64,000 nt of DNA, from NCBI GenBank assembly GCA_963969395.1, contig OZ017797.1, forward strand, positions 22,940,001 through 23,004,000, written 5' to 3'. Under the pieces are notes generated by a model. It searched no databases and was not told the DNA's origin. It was given only the letters and a program-made list of their open reading frames with translations. This stretch comes from Pseudoscleropodium purum. Lineage: Eukaryota; Streptophyta; Bryopsida; Hypnales; Brachytheciaceae. The position numbers and the translations under genes were made by a program. This document shows, in pieces, positions 10,941-25,500 of this stretch; positions within the stretch are counted from its first letter, which is position 1, and every line of letters begins with the position of its first letter.

Positions 10941-13900
10941 GCGATCATGGCACTTACTTGAGTATTGGATACTTCTTTAAAGGATTTTATAAGTTTTATT
11001 TTCAATTCATTCAATTTGTTTACAAGTTTTGATAGTATACTTGAATTATATTATCTTTTACAAAGCATATAAGATATTTATATAATTTAGAGTATTATAT
11101 GAATATTTATATGAGTACTTATATAAGTATTTATACAATTTGAAGAATTCTACGGATATATTTATAGCTTCAAATATTATACAAGTATGTATATCAATAC
11201 ATGTATTGTTCACATGTATTGTACTTATATAAAGACGCCATATTTCACGTATATTGTTTGAATTTTGTTTCTATTTGGTTATAGAACCCTTCATGTCCTG
11301 AACCAATTCTAGATGCAGTTAGAAACTCCGCATTTTCCCAAGCCAAATTTTCTCTCTACAACCTTTAGGTGTTCTCTCAAACTCTTTAAGCTTAAATTTC
11401 AAAACCTTTTAGTGATTCAATCCTGCTCAATGAAGATAAAAAGGGAATGTTGGGGCCTTTCAAATTTCAAGCTACTACTTGCCAAAAAGAAACAAACAAA
11501 AACTACCCATTTGTTGGTAAATGCCAGATGGTGCATGCATGGCTATGTTAAAACTCCACCGTAGAAGAGGGAAGGTTTTGTCAAAACTCCCTAAAATTTG
11601 GTAAATGGGACCTACTTCATCTCATTTGCTGTTGTTTAAGGCCCCAACATCGACCCATGTGCATTGGTCTACTATTCCTTATAGTACATTGTTTGTAAAA
11701 TCCCATTTTCATCATAAATAATAAACCTCCACGAGTGTGTAGGATCTTTGTTTATATACGATAGAAGCTGAAGTTTACTTATAAGTGCATTTTTAAGTAA
11801 TTTAAAAATGTGTGGCCTTTGTATATATTGTAGTGTAATGTGGTTACAACATGGTGTAGTTGAAGTTGCGTTAGAAAAGTAGCGTAAAGAGGGGATTAGG
11901 AAAACATCACCTATAATTGTCATAGTCGAAGCTTCTTTTTCCACTTTAGATTATTTCCAACACTCTGTGTATTCTTCCATCTCTTGTCCTAACCACAAGT
12001 ATTATTTTATAGCCCCCACCACTATCTTGTTTTCCACAACCAATTTTGATTTCCAATCACTTACTAGATTGTAGCAGTCTTACTTCAAACAAAATACAAC
12101 AATAGTTAAACATCAAAAAATTCAAGAAATTCAAGAGATGCAAGGAGTGAAAAAAAACTTAATAAAAAATTATAGATCTGGAACATTTTATTTACATGAT
12201 TATTTATCAAACAAAAATTGTATAGCTAGTTAGAGTTTTTGAGACAATATCATTCACATTCCTCATTTTCAGTAGTATAGACGATGCAACAACTCGAAAA
12301 GCATTTGTAGTAGGAATTTCAGTGAAGGAGTATTAATATGGGTCTTTTGGTCAAAGAGCATTAGTGTCGATGCTACTCTCAGTGAAACCTAATTCTTTCC
12401 CATATCTCTACTTCCAATATTTCGCAAAGACCTACAAAAATAAAAAATTAATTAGCAAGTTATGTGAGAGATTGAGATAGAATTGGGATTTAGTAGAAAT
12501 CTTTCTATTGTAATTGCAAGACTTAATTGTAGGCAAGCTTAGAACTTGAGATACTGTTTGTCTTTAGTACAATACAATTTCGTATGAGTGCAGTATGCAC
12601 ACAGAAGTCCCATTCAGTGTGCAAACTTCTCAACCTCATTTGTTTTACTATCACTATTAGATCCACGTCACTGTCAAGAAAGACATACTTACATGATTAG
12701 CTCGCATCTTAGCTTCAAACTCTTACGTTCCACTAGTTCCTGCACCACATCCACAAAAGCAGACATTTCATAGACTGTTGATACATTCTCTATATTCCAG
12801 CATTGTCTATATCCCTTCCTATATAACTTAAATTTCTTTCCCCCATTCTCTTCACAACCCATAATTGCCATCTAATGCAATTCTTATAGACTCCAGTATT
12901 AGAATCTTCATTATCATTCAATTGCACCTCAAGTTCTAGATTCTAGGATTTAGGATATAGGGTTTCCCATTTTTCTACTTTATGGCAGTGGCTCGCTAAA
13001 TGCAAGTGAGTCTGTCACTTGCAGTTTATTGTTGTGATAGCCCTTTCTACAACAAGAAAAGTTGTGAGTCAAAAAGTTGCGTGTTTAGCCTCTTTGCTAT
13101 GCGCCTCCATGCCCCCACCATTATTGATTGCTACAACTAGTTTATACATAGAAAATTATTAGCTAGGTTTGCATTTAGCTTTAAGGTAGGAGGTTCTTAA
13201 TGCACTCATTTAAGAATTGAATTTGGATATTAGAAATTTCTTGAAATATTTTTTAGTAAATTTTTCTTGAAAGACAAATGGAATTGGCATCTAATGCAAG
13301 TCGTTACATATTTTATGACACTTACAACAATTAATTATGAATGTTTGAGGTTGAAATGTTGGTGATTGAAATTGCCCATGTTTTGAAATGTATACTATTT
13401 GTACATTTTTGGTACTGTTTATTCAAGAATTTTCATTATTTACACTCAATATTAAAGATGACATAAAAACCCAATTCTATATCAAGCATGAAGTTGGTGA
13501 CTCTTATACAAATCTTCTTTGAAAATATATGAATTCCAAAAAAATTTACTTTTATTTCTTTAAATAAATAAAAAAAAGATTTATATTGGAATATGTTAAG
13601 ACAAGATGGAGAATCAAAATTACATGTTCAATAGTTGTCAAAATATTTTTTGTTTTTTGATTGATAATGAATTTCCATTTGTGCCAAATGTGAATATAAA
13701 AAACAAGTTGAAGCATCATAAATTGATATAAATTGAGATGATGATGATGATCAAAATAATAATAATAGTGGTTGTCATAATAATAATAAATTGTATATAT
13801 AGATTGTGTAATTATGCTTATTGACCTTGAATGCAAAGGTGAGAAAACTAAGTAGGCACTATTTTCAAATGTCCTCCTAATATTTAGGTGAGGTTGCTTT

Positions 13901-14344
13901 GGATAATATAAACTTATAAGAAAGAAATTTTGACAATACTCTTCTGCAAGATATAATTGAATACTATTCAAAAAAGTAAGCTTTTAGGATTAATTAAAAG
14001 TTATAATAAAAATATATATGTAAAGTTCAGAATTGCTTAAAGTAAAAAAAATAAAAAGTTGGACACTAGTTGCATCCTAGAAATAAACTTAGCAATTGCT
14101 AGTAGAAGTTAATAGACTACTCACTTAGTAGGGGGGCCAAATACATGTAAATAATGTGTGTACTTGCATTTAAGGGATGTTTTCATGGCTACCTAGAAAT
14201 TATATCCTTAAAATGTAGTTATTCTATAATATTTTGAAAATATGCTCTTATATGATGTAATGGAACTTGTATTATTTCTACAACTTTTGAGTGAGCAGAT
14301 GAAAGTTTCTAAAAATTTGTATGTATAATGTACATTACATTATA
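10941..14344. other. Intergenic DNA with no supported gene
   Basis: Reading frames of 60-139 codons occur here (for example 13552-13971 on the minus strand, rich in Tyr/His/Ile), but none has protein-like composition or recognisable domains. A 12-bp inverted repeat (tgttggggcctt at 11448 against aaggccccaaca at 11638) brackets 202 bp and could be a small mobile element, but no target duplication is visible. Confidence 0.4.
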
Positions 14345-15269
14345 CCCTAAAGATTCATGACTATGTTTTCACCAAAAACGCTCAAAAACTACCATTTTTA
14401 ATACAATGACCAATTTTTGGAATTTTTTTTTTGACACAAGTAAACATAGGATCTTGTATTATGCTAAATTAAAAATATGTGATAAAAATTTCAGAAATTT
14501 TCACCATGTGGATTGCAAGATATAAGCATTCAAATTCATTAAACTCATTTTTTTGGCCCTGCAAAAATCATGACAATTGCACTTCACAAGCTCACTTTTC
14601 TATGAAAAAATGTCCTAAATGGTAGGAATGAACTTTTTTGGAATTTTTTTCCTAAACAAGTTGGCCACATAATTGAAAAATTACAAATCTTTTGGAATTG
14701 TACAACATGTAGAAAAAGATAGTAAATAGATAGTAGCAAAGAATGATTCAAAATACTAAATTGTTAAAAATTTAGTTATAGAATTAAAAAATGCTATTCC
14801 CAAATGGTTGCAAAGTTGTAATAAACAATGTACATCCTATGATTTTATTTTTTTTCCAAAATACTGAAAATTGAATAAGATAAAGGACGTTAAAGTTTAT
14901 TTTGGAGTAGAAAATCCGTAAGTGCCCACAAACAAAAACTTCTCATAACTATTGATTCATTGATCTAAATGGAATTATTTAAAGCTTTCTATGTATATAT
15001 AGATCTAGAAAGTGAATTTCAAATTTTTATTTCTTTAAAAAGTGAATTTTTTTTATCAGTCTAGATTGCCCATTTATGAAAAAAAATAACATATTAGTCC
15101 ATAACTCTTGACTCATAATTCCAAATGTCATGAAATTTAGTGCATATGAAAGATATTCCTTGCCCCCACCTTTTCTTTTAATTTGGAACGAAAATATGAA
15201 AATATCTAGTCACATGTATTTGCCCGAAATTGCTATGTAACCAAAAAATGCATATTGGTCTTATAGGGG
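14345..15269 (-). mobile_element. TTAA-family element, diverged copy, reverse orientation
   Basis: This is a roughly 925-bp degenerate copy of the family seen at 30954, 35897 and 37743, in the opposite orientation. Its left end reads ccctaaag followed by the characteristic gttttcaccaaaaacgctc block (the reverse complement of the family's right end). Its right end is taggggt after the ccaaaaaatgcatattgg block. The flanking TTAA has decayed on both sides (tata on the left, tgaa on the right). It has no coding capacity. Confidence 0.65.
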
Positions 15270-15922
15270 TGAAACACCTACTTGCCAATTGGTGGAAGCA
15301 TTGGCCACTTTGAGATTTTCTTACAACTTTTTGATTGTTTTAACTCCCAACCCCCCAAAATAGGAATTTGCTTCACCATGTCTAATTTTAGGTATTAAGA
15401 TGTTTTTTTAGTTTTTTTGCAACTATTGGGAAGTTCTTGAACAATTACTAAATAGAAAAGGCAAGTATTTGGAGAGATTTGCCCCACTATGAGTCTATAA
15501 CTTTGTTGAATTTAATATTTGCTTCAATAGTCTCAGCCATCAAGGTTGGCTAAAAGTATTTCTAAACAAAATTCCAAAATTTTTGAAGACAATATATTTT
15601 CAAATAAATAATTAAAAATTATCCTTATTTTTATTACTTGTTGAATTTATTTTATCAACCTTAAGTAAATGTTGGACATGAAATGCCAACCTTAATTGCT
15701 AGGTACTCAAATTTACAAAAGTTGCTTTACTATATTTGAAGGACAATTGTACTAAAGAATTGTTGAAAATAAATCTCAACCTCAAATATAGAATGGATCA
15801 CATCATCATAAACTAATTACATAACAAGACGTAGAAATTCTTGGCAAGAATTACTTAATTAGTTAATTTATATCAAATTTGTCACTCATGTAGTATAGAT
15901 TATTGAGTCAATTAACTGATTC
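15270..15922. other. Intergenic DNA, nothing recognised
   Basis: AT-rich sequence without a supportable feature. Confidence 0.4.
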
Positions 15923-15969
15923 TTTTGAGCTCATTGTCATTGTGACAAATTGTCACAATGAGCTCAAAA
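15923..15969. repeat. Perfect nested inverted repeat (hairpin)
   Basis: Arms ttttgagctcattgt (15923-15937) and acaatgagctcaaaa (15955-15969) are perfect 15-bp inverted repeats. Overlapping them is a second perfect pair, attgtgacaa (15939-15948) and ttgtcacaat (15950-15959), so two alternative stem-loops compete for the same bases. There is no adjacent gene and no U-tract that would make it a terminator. Confidence 0.8.
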
Positions 15970-18650
15970 TTTGTTTAATTAATTTTACTTCCTTTTGTTT
16001 ATACACACACACCCCTAATCAATTCGAAAAAAATTTAAATTAAATTTTTTTCAATATCTCCCCCCTCCCCTTCCCCTATTTGTAATTTTGAAAGTCAGGT
16101 TACTTGTCAATGAACATAGAATATATGAAGTTTGTGTTTTCTAAGTATGTATTCTTGTACATATATGTAATATGTATATGTTGTACATATATGTATCTAT
16201 ATTTGTATTAAAATATCCTTATCCATATCAAAGTGTCATATCCGTATCTCTCGGGGGATTTTTGGAGATCAACAGTTGGAGGGGGGTGTAATTTTTTTTT
16301 AAATCAATGGCTCTTATTTTTTAGTAGGGATGGGGGCTAATTAATTAATGGCCCAACTTCCTATATCTCTTTTTGGCTCATTATCATTGTATAGAATTAA
16401 TCATGCAAAAAGCAATTAACATATATATTAGTAAAGGTACAAAATTAGTGTCATTTAAAAAAGAAGTGCCACTTCAAAATATTTTTTGTGAAAGTCAATA
16501 CAATACAAAAATATTTCAATGTACACTAGTCTTAGCAAATTATTTAGTTAAACTTCAATAAAGAAATGTTATATTTACTATTGTAAATGAACATTAATTC
16601 ATCACACATAATATTAAAAACTAATATTTTTGAGAAATTCATATTCAACATTATGATTTTTTTTATAAACAAATATAAAAAACAAACATTGTTGATAAAT
16701 TCATATAATTCAACATCATGAATACTTTTGAAATCATTTATTTTACTTTCAAGGTCTTCTTAAATAAGAATCTCCTAATGATTTCAACAACATTTTTCAC
16801 AAATGTTTTCCAAAGTAGATGTTTTCAAAAATGTTTGACAAATTCTTTTTACTGCAATAAGAAGATAAATCAATGTAGTCAAGGACTCACTTGTCCACAC
16901 CTATCAAGTGTTGTAGTAAGTAAACCATGATTATTACTATAGTAGCTAGAGAAGACCTTGATAGTGTGAGTTCTTTGATGAACAAGTGAGAATATTTGCA
17001 TCTTTCCATGTAGGTAAATTTTTGAAGCTTGCTTACAACAGTTTTTTGCAATTCATTCACTTTTTGAAGGATTACCATTTGACTACTAACCATTCATTAC
17101 GCTTCTTTACCCCCATTGAGTCCAGTTGGTGGACCATGTGTAAACAAAGAAATTGAGGCGATTGGTAGAGGAGAAGAAGAAGATTTGATACAAGTCTCTA
17201 CACAAGTGTTGGAGACATTAGATAAAGTAGTGTAGTGAAAGGATATTGTGGTACATGTGAATAGTGTAGGGTGTCAAAATGTAGACATTGTGTATTTGTT
17301 TTTGAAGTGTCTATAGATGTTGAAGTGGATTTCTTTTTGTTGTGTAAATCATGAATATGAAATGAGAAGGTATTGTATATGCCTTCAATTTCATTTTAAT
17401 TTTCTAAATAAATCTTCCAATAATTACAATGATTTTTTTTTGTACATGTGATATTGGCATAGACATGATATGATACTAATATAATTGTAGTGCATGGTAT
17501 TAAAAGACTAAAATATGAAAACAAGAAGAGTAATTAAGATGAGAGAAATGTGCATTTTTTAAATTTATTTTGTATAAAAGTAATCAAAAGTGCATCCCCA
17601 TACAAAATTTGCATTTACAAATGAAGCGCATGACGATAAAACAATTCATATTGTTTCAAAGAAAAATATAGATAAAGGTCAAATAGTTTGAATTTAAGAC
17701 AAATGTGTTCTAATCAGTAATATTGTGACAAGTGGGTACAACATATTATTGAAGACAAGGTCAAATGAAAGAGGTCTAAGTATAATTTGTTTTTTTGTGT
17801 CTCAAATTACATGCTTTTCATGCCATACAAGGTCTAATGCATGAGAATTTCGTTTTACTTTTTGGGAGCTCTCTCCCTTTCTTCATGTAAAGAAGCAAAA
17901 TTAATTTTGAATACAATTTTTTTTATTCATACCTTACAATTTATTTATATGTATAGTGTTTTTCAAATTGTACATTTTCAAATGTCAAAATTATTTCTTG
18001 ACTCACTACAATATTCAACAAAAATTTTAACAATTTAAGAATAGTAACCTTGCTCTAGATTTATTTCAGATGATTTTGGATGAGGTTACCTTAACAACTA
18101 GGGTGTGATGTATGGTATCAACTCTTAAATGTGTCTCTAAAAGGTTTTAAGAATAATTCCTATGATAATTGAATAGTAAAATTTTTTATTGGGTCTTGTT
18201 AGTAGATGAAAGGAGGTTCTAGATTTCATTAAAATATCATTTTTTTGATTTCATAAGAATAAACTATGAGTTTTCAAAGACCTAAAAATAGATATATTTA
18301 AAATTGACCCTAGACTCTCATACACATTTTGGATGGGATTGTAGATGGGATTGTATTGCAATCATGTCACAAATTATTAGGTAATTAAATGTTGTTAAAG
18401 TGGGATACCTCCAAATGTGTCACTAATTCTAAACAACAATCTTCACTCTATGTACATCTCTAAAATCAATTATGCACCTGAGTGTGTAGAAGAAACAATT
18501 TTAGGACCAAAATGTGTTCCTTCGTAATTTTTGCATAATATATTCAAATGTAGCATTATTTGGTGCTTCAAAACCTCTTTTCACTTGCCAACAAGAAAAT
18601 ATGAAAATTTAATCATTCTAGTAATAGAAACTAGGCACGGTAGCAAAAAG
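15970..18650. other. AT-rich intergenic DNA, nothing recognised
   Basis: This is the region upstream of the GBPL3-like gene. The short reading frames here are AT-rich noise. Confidence 0.4.
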
Positions 18651-19575
18651 TTTTGGTTTGGGGGGTACCCACCTTAGCTTTAGAGCTGGGGTCAGAGTTG
18701 GGCTCACAACACGTATTGAATTTACTTGCAGGGTTGAGTCACTTGTTGAGTGGCCGGCCATGGAAGCCTTTTCATCCCCTCAACTCACGAAATCTACTTA
18801 TTCATCCAACGACTTGTCTCTGACAACAGACCGTGTGTCGCCATTTCATCCACGACACGTGGCGAAGTTTCCCAGCACGGACGCGCCGTGTCACCATGTA
18901 CAAGTGTGAAACCGGACTTTCTCAAGCTTGAACGTCTAGAGCTCACACGCTCCCGGCCCTCCCGCCCGCTTCTCACGTTCCCCGCTCTCTGAGCTACTTC
19001 CCGCCGAGAGTGTCCACTGTCCCACGAAGCTCTCGCCTTCCTCTCCGTCATTCCCGTCTGCTTGTTCGATCTCTTCCTCGGCCTCAACTGATTCGGAAAA
19101 TATTCTGTCAAACCTGCACACGTCGCTTCCCTTCAAAGCATTTTCGAAATATTTTGGGGCATTTGGATCCACTTTGGGTTCCACCTTTGGTTTTTGTTTG
19201 AGGTTTTTGGTCGGTGATGGACTGTCTTGGTCTTGAAGAGCGAGTTTAGGGTTTCTTGAAGGTGAGACAATGTGCAATGAGGAGGCCAGGTTTGGCCATT
19301 TTGTTGGGTGTTGGTGAAGCTCACTTCGTTTCCTAGAATTATTTCATGAGGTAGGTTTCTTCCTTTTTGTAATCGCTTTGGCTGCCATGCTTTTCCATGA
19401 GCTGTGTGCAGGTCTTTTCCTTGTTTTTTTTGGGTTCTGTTGATTTGATGTAGTTTCGTCATGCAGGTTCTGGAAGTGGTAAAACGATAAGGAGCGAGCT
19501 TAAATCACACATTTGGTGATTTATCTTCGAATATAGTAGGCAGGGACGATTGTTGTCAAGTTCGCGGAATTCACG
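18651..19575 (+). promoter_or_regulatory. Promoter and 5' leader region of the GBPL3-like gene
   Basis: GC content rises sharply from about 18660 and stays high up to the start codon at 19576, as expected for a promoter and first transcribed part. A plausible 5'-leader intron runs from 19262 (donor gtgaga) to 19467 (acceptor catgcag). Overlapping frames of 100-113 codons on the minus strand (18794-19277) match no recognised protein and disagree with the downstream gene, so I treat them as by-products of the higher GC content. The exact transcription start cannot be read from the sequence. Confidence 0.5.
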
Positions 19576-22500
19576 ATGTTGTCTAGATTTGGTTTTGGGA
19601 GTGCACAGAAATCTCCACAACCAGAGGAATCGCCTGAACCGGAGTTTGAGAAGCCGATTGTTATTCAAACCAAGCGACCCGAGTATGCTTTCAGTACCAC
19701 GAGTGTCGCAGGGGGTCCTGCTCGTCCTTTGCGACTGGTGTATAGCGATGAGCGAGGGAAGTTTAAGATGGATCCTGAAGCCGTGGCCGCCTTGCACATG
19801 GTGAAAGGCCCTCTCGGTGTAGTAGCTGTTTGCGGTCGGGCGCGGCAGGGAAAGAGTTTCATTTTAAATCAGGTGTGTGAACTTTCCGAGGTTCTTTGAA
19901 AGATGATCGCTGTCAGTTTTGATGTACTGGCTGCGGAAATTATTAGGGTTTATTCCTGGTATTGCCAAGATCGTTTCCTTTTCATTGCCAGGATATGAGC
20001 GTAGGGATTGAAAATGTATTTGATCTTTCTGTTCAGTCGGTTTTTCATTATCTAGGCTGAACAGCGTTTGTCTTCTTTCTTGTGAGAATTTTGTCTTAAC
20101 TTCAGGTCTCTTTTTCATCTCATTTAGAACTGTGGGAGCCCGTCATTTTAGACATTTAGGTGCCCAACTAAAAATAGAAATTCAACTTTGAAGTACAATG
20201 TTCGATTATTGTAACTTTCAAAACAGTTTTCCATCCGTCAGAAATGTGGGGTATTATATCTTGTGTCTGTCAGTACATCATGATGCCTCACTGTAAGCTT
20301 CCTACATGATTTATTTTAACTTCTGTTGATATGGAAGCAGCCACTTTCGGCCATTTGGACTATTACGAGTTACTCTTTTGTTCTGATCGTATTATTTTCA
20401 ACTTGATGTATAGTTTTAGGGTTTTTTGAGATTGTGGCAGGCTTATAGATGGAGCTGTAGGTACAGACATGCTGATGTTGTTTAATTCTGTACAGCTGCT
20501 TGGACGGAGTAGTGGTTTTACTGTTGCGCCCACACACAGACCTTGTACAAAAGGATTGTGGATGTGGAGTTCTCCGCTGAAAAGGACAGCTCCTGATGGC
20601 AGTGAATACAGCTTGTTACTTCTGGACAGCGAAGGGATAGATGCCTATGATCAAACTGTAAGTTTTTTTTATGACAGTGTTGATAACAATTTCGTGCTCA
20701 GCGGAATTTGGGCTCTTGCTTTTGAAGAATGCTTGTGCTCGGTCCTTGTATTCCGTTCTGATTTTGAGTTTTACTTACTGTTGAATGTCTGGACTTTGGA
20801 CAGGGGACATACAGCACACAGATTTTCTCCTTGGCTGTCTTACTGTCAAGTATGTTTGTTTACAACCAGGTTAGACCTCCATTTCATCATGATACTCAGT
20901 GTTCTCCCGTACCCATTCCTGATCATTTATGCCTGTGCAAGTGACGTGAAATGGAGGTATTGGAGTATTAAATGAGGCACCTTACATGAAGGTCGAAAGG
21001 TAGATTTGGAGTCTATGTTTTATTCCGCTGAGTGGTAATCGGGATGGATTACATTTGGCATCCAACAGATGGGTGGCATTGATGAGGCAGCATTGGACAA
21101 ATTATCTCTCGTAACAGAGATGACGAAACACATACAAGTCCGGGCATCATCATCATCTCCCCAAGGAGCTTCAGCGTCTGAGATTGGACAATTCTCTCCT
21201 CTTTTCCTATGGTTGCTCCGGGTGAGTTTCTTTCACTGTTGCGTTTAACAGCCTCTGCTCTTATTTGCTATCGACGTTTATTTAGGGCAGTGGCACTGAG
21301 TGCATTGGCGAACACGAAGTTGCGTTTCCTGTTTGGCTTTTCCACGGTTGTACCTGGCTCAAGTTTTCCCTATTTGGGATCTACTTCTCTCTCTCTACTT
21401 TCCTAGTTATCAAAGCCGTGAACGGTATACTGTGCAGGATTTTTACTTGGACTTGACTGAAGATGGTCGGCGTATCACTCCAAGAGAGTATTTAGAATCA
21501 GCTTTGCAGCCCATTTCCGGCACGGGTAAAGCTATTGCTTCAAAGAACGAGGTCAGTCTATCATATGTTTTGCAGTATATTGAGCTTAGCAAGGCTGCTT
21601 ACTATGGTAGTTTATATGATGCATGGAAACGCAGTTGGGTCGAGTTTATTCACATCAAACTTAGTCGGTTGCTTGTTGATATCCCCAGATACGAAACTCA
21701 GTTCGAGCTCTGTTTCCTGAGCGTGATTGTTTCACACTTGTTCGACCGCTTAACGAGGAGAAAGAGCTGCAGAAACTTGACCAAATAAGCGTAAGTCTGG
21801 GCATGCTTTACAATATTCAATTTGTATATTTATCCCTGAATCTCCATTTATTGCTGTTCATGTATGTTCCGAATCCTATGTTGTAGTGCGATCGCTCTAA
21901 ATTTTAGAATTGCTAATTTTACAGATGGAGAAAATGCGTCCCGAGTTTAGGGCAGGACTCGACGCTTTGACGAAGTATATTTTCGAAAGGACGCGACCTA
22001 AACAACTCGGCTCTCTTGTTATGAATGGCCCCATGTTTGCTGGATTGACCCAATCCTTTTTAGATGCTATCAATGCCGGTGCTGTTCCCACTATTGCAAC
22101 GTCATGGCAGGTTAATCTTTACGAACTGGGAAAGCCTCTGGTGTTCAGTTTCTTTTATGATGCACTCGGGTGTGGCCAGGATCAGAAAGAGTTGCGTGAA
22201 TCTCGGATCGATTTGTTTGATTCTTTCTTCCGAGTATTGACTGACAAGTGTTTGAGCAGAGTGTGGAAGAGAGTGAGTGCCGACGCGCTCATGACCTTGC
22301 AATTCAAAAGTATACCCAAGTCTTCAATAAGGATGCTGTTCTTGATGCGGTGAGATATCAGTCTCTTGCCCAAATGAGATGGAGTTATTTATTGCACTCA
22401 TCAATAAAACTTTTGGTAATTTCACGCTGGACACGTGGAACGGAGAACTTGGTGAGGATAGACTTGTTACTAGGCAATTCAGTACTAAATGCTGACTAGC

Positions 22501-25500
22501 CTGTGAATACTATTATCACCTGGGTGCAGGCCGCAATGCAAGAAGCGCAAGAGGAAGCTGTGCAAGCAGCAATTTCTGTTTTCAGCTCGGAGGCTGTCGG
22601 AAATGGTCCTGTTCGTAGAAATTACGAGAAGCAACTGCATGCTACTCTGAAACGGCACTTTGATGTATGAAATGATTCTTTGAGCTTCTGTATTTGCATT
22701 CGTACTTTGACGATTCAAAGACTATTCAGAAGTTTTTCTGTGGTAGTATAAGTTTGATTATTATGTATAGTGATCCTTCTTCTGATTCTGCGACATGTTT
22801 GCAGGAGTTCAAGCGGAAGTCATCTATGGAAGCCGAATTGAGATGTTTAAGAGCTGTGGGCACAATGGAAGAGAGATTGAGAAATGCTTGCAATGCCCCC
22901 GAGGCAACCTTTAGTTCCGTTATCAAGGTGTGTTGCGGATTGTTCTTTCAGTTTGGGGATATATACAATTTTGTTTACACTGCGGGCTCAATGGTCCAAA
23001 GCAGCGTTTCATCACCTGTTTCAAGGGGTCATGACGTAAGCTTCTCTTTTTCAGGTTCTGGACGGGATGGTGACCGAGTATGAATCCCAAGCATCTGGTG
23101 CTTTCAAGCATCAGAAGCTCGTTCAATTTCTGCTGAAGAGGTGTGCTGTAATTTACCTAGAATCAAAAAGTTTCTATACTTACCGAAAACGTGCTACATG
23201 GTGGCTCTAGTGGGTAGAATTTGTTCTCCATTCTTTTCCACATCTGTCGGTCATCTCCTTCTCCCTAGATTTTGAAAGTAATATGTTTTCACTATCTGCT
23301 ATCATATTAAAGCGTTTTTTGGTCTTTGAGTTGGTATGTGACGACTGCTGTGTGGAACTGCAGTTTGGCTGGCCCCATACAAGATCTCGTTAAACGAGCT
23401 AGTGATAATGCAGCAGCTGAGCATTCGAGCCTTGTATTGAAAGGGCGTTCAATGGGAGAACGGTTAGCATTCTCAGCCAAGCAGACTGAGGCTGCCCAAC
23501 GCGATGCCCAAGACTGGAAGAAGCGTTATGAAAATATCATGAATGACTACAATAGAGCATCCGAGAATGCAGCTGCTCAATATGCTAACTTACAGAAGAA
23601 AAATGTTTCTTTAGAAGAGAGGAATTCTGCTCTTTCAACGCAAGCTGAAAGTGCTAAGAAGGAGGCTGTTGACTTGAAGAGCAAGTATGAGCAGGACCTT
23701 TCATCCCAGCGAGCTCAGATCGAGCGACAGAACGCAGAGGTTGCATCTCTTCAGGTATTAATATTGACCTTAACCTTGCCGCTATAATTTAGTATGTTTT
23801 GGCATGTGGATTGACCGGTCGTTTTCATTATCTATGCTTGCAGAATCGGTGCAGTACGGCGGAAGCAAGGTTGGCGGCAGTGAAAGAGCAATCCGAGTCG
23901 GCTAAAGCAGAGGCTGCAGAATGGCAGAGAAAGTACGAGGCGATTACTACTGAAACCAAGATTACTGTTGGGAAGGCAAATTCGCAAAAGGAGCGAGCAC
24001 TGGCGCAGGCTCGGGCTCGTGAGGATTCCATCCGAGCTGATTATGGTCAGAAAATATCTGAAAAGGTGCAATTCTCAGCTTATCGCACCCTTCTCGTTGA
24101 CGTATTGTAAATTGAAATGCATCCAATGAAATGGCATTGTTATTATTGATATTCTTGAAGTACGCTAAGATATTGTGTCGGACAATCTAATTACCAGATT
24201 TTACTCCTGTTCAGGAAATGTGTATCTGCAGAGAAATTAGTTATGAGAGTTAATAATGTCATCCGATTTAGAATTCTGCTGTGTGGTCCATCAGGAAAGT
24301 ATTTAGAGAGACATGAGACTAGCGAATCAGGAAGAGATGGTTACAGTATGATGAGTTGTGTTTATTCTCCTGCACTATGTGTGTATGTAAAACTTTTGAG
24401 CGTTCTGTGTCTTTGGATACCATAAGCTTTTCTGTTTTGGGACATGATCCTTTCTGGATTTTTCTATTGATTTTAGGGTGTGAATTCGTGTTGCAGGAGA
24501 AAGAGACAAAAGAGTTGCAGGCGAAGTTAGAGCAAGGGGAGCGCCGCATTGTTGGCCTGACAACTCGCCTTAATGTAACGTACAATCATCTTCTGTATTG
24601 CTGAGTAGTTCAAGAATAAAAGGTCCTAACATTTGTGGCTATGTTAATGGTGTTATTTGATCAACGCCTTTTCCTTTGTGACGAACTTTTGATTCCAAAT
24701 CCGGTTACCTATTTTGCAGGAGCTTGAATCCATAACATCAGATCAGTCTGAGGAGGCGGTGAGCCTGCGGTCAGAGCTGAAACATATACAGCAAGAATTA
24801 GAGGGCACAAAGTCACTGTCTATCACCCTGAGGAGAGACCTAGAGAAGGCTGAAGTAGACAAATCACTCGCAGAACGACACATGGTCGAATCCATCGCGA
24901 GGATGGAAGAGGCAGATCACAAGAGGAAAATGGCAGAACGGGATTATAAGCGTGCAATCGAAGCTGCAGAGAAGTCTCGTACTGAAGCAACTGCTGAGGA
25001 GAGAGAAAAGTTGGAGACTCAGAAATTGGCAGCAGAGAGATTAACAGCAATGGAACGAACTCTTAGGCGTTGTGAATTGTTGGAACAGGAAAGAAACGAG
25101 TTGATCCAGGTTAGTGTCTCTTCTTAGCTGTTCGACACTAAAATTGTTGTCACCTTAAAGCCCCCTCCCGCACCAACTTAATAGCGCCAATTAACTAATT
25201 GGAACTTGGACCTGCATGCCTGCACTGCCCAAGTTGTGTAAGCAAATTGGTGCTAACTCCCGCTAAATCGCAATGAGTTTACCTTAATTACCAACAGTTA
25301 ACTCCTCAATTTTGCACAAGTAATCATGTAAAGTAACTGCACTTTTAGTGGGTTGAAGTACTGAATCCACCTGCATCAAGTAGCAGGAGTTAGAAAATTG
25401 GAAGCCTAACCTCCAATTGTGCGGAAATGCACTGTTAGTTAACTTTCACCTAGCTAATGAACTTCAACGCTCCAGTTAGCAAATTGGCACTACTTGGTGG

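Noticed and set aside
11448..11649. 202-bp segment with 12-bp inverted ends (tgttggggcctt) as a solo LTR or MITE
   Set aside because: No target duplication of any length is visible, so mobility is not supported.
13552..13971. 139-codon minus-strand frame
   Set aside because: Low-complexity Tyr/His/Ile composition from trinucleotide runs such as (gat)n and (aat)n; no domain.
18794..19277. Minus-strand frames of 105 and 113 codons upstream of GBPL3
   Set aside because: No recognisable protein; they sit in the GC-rich promoter/leader of the plus-strand gene.
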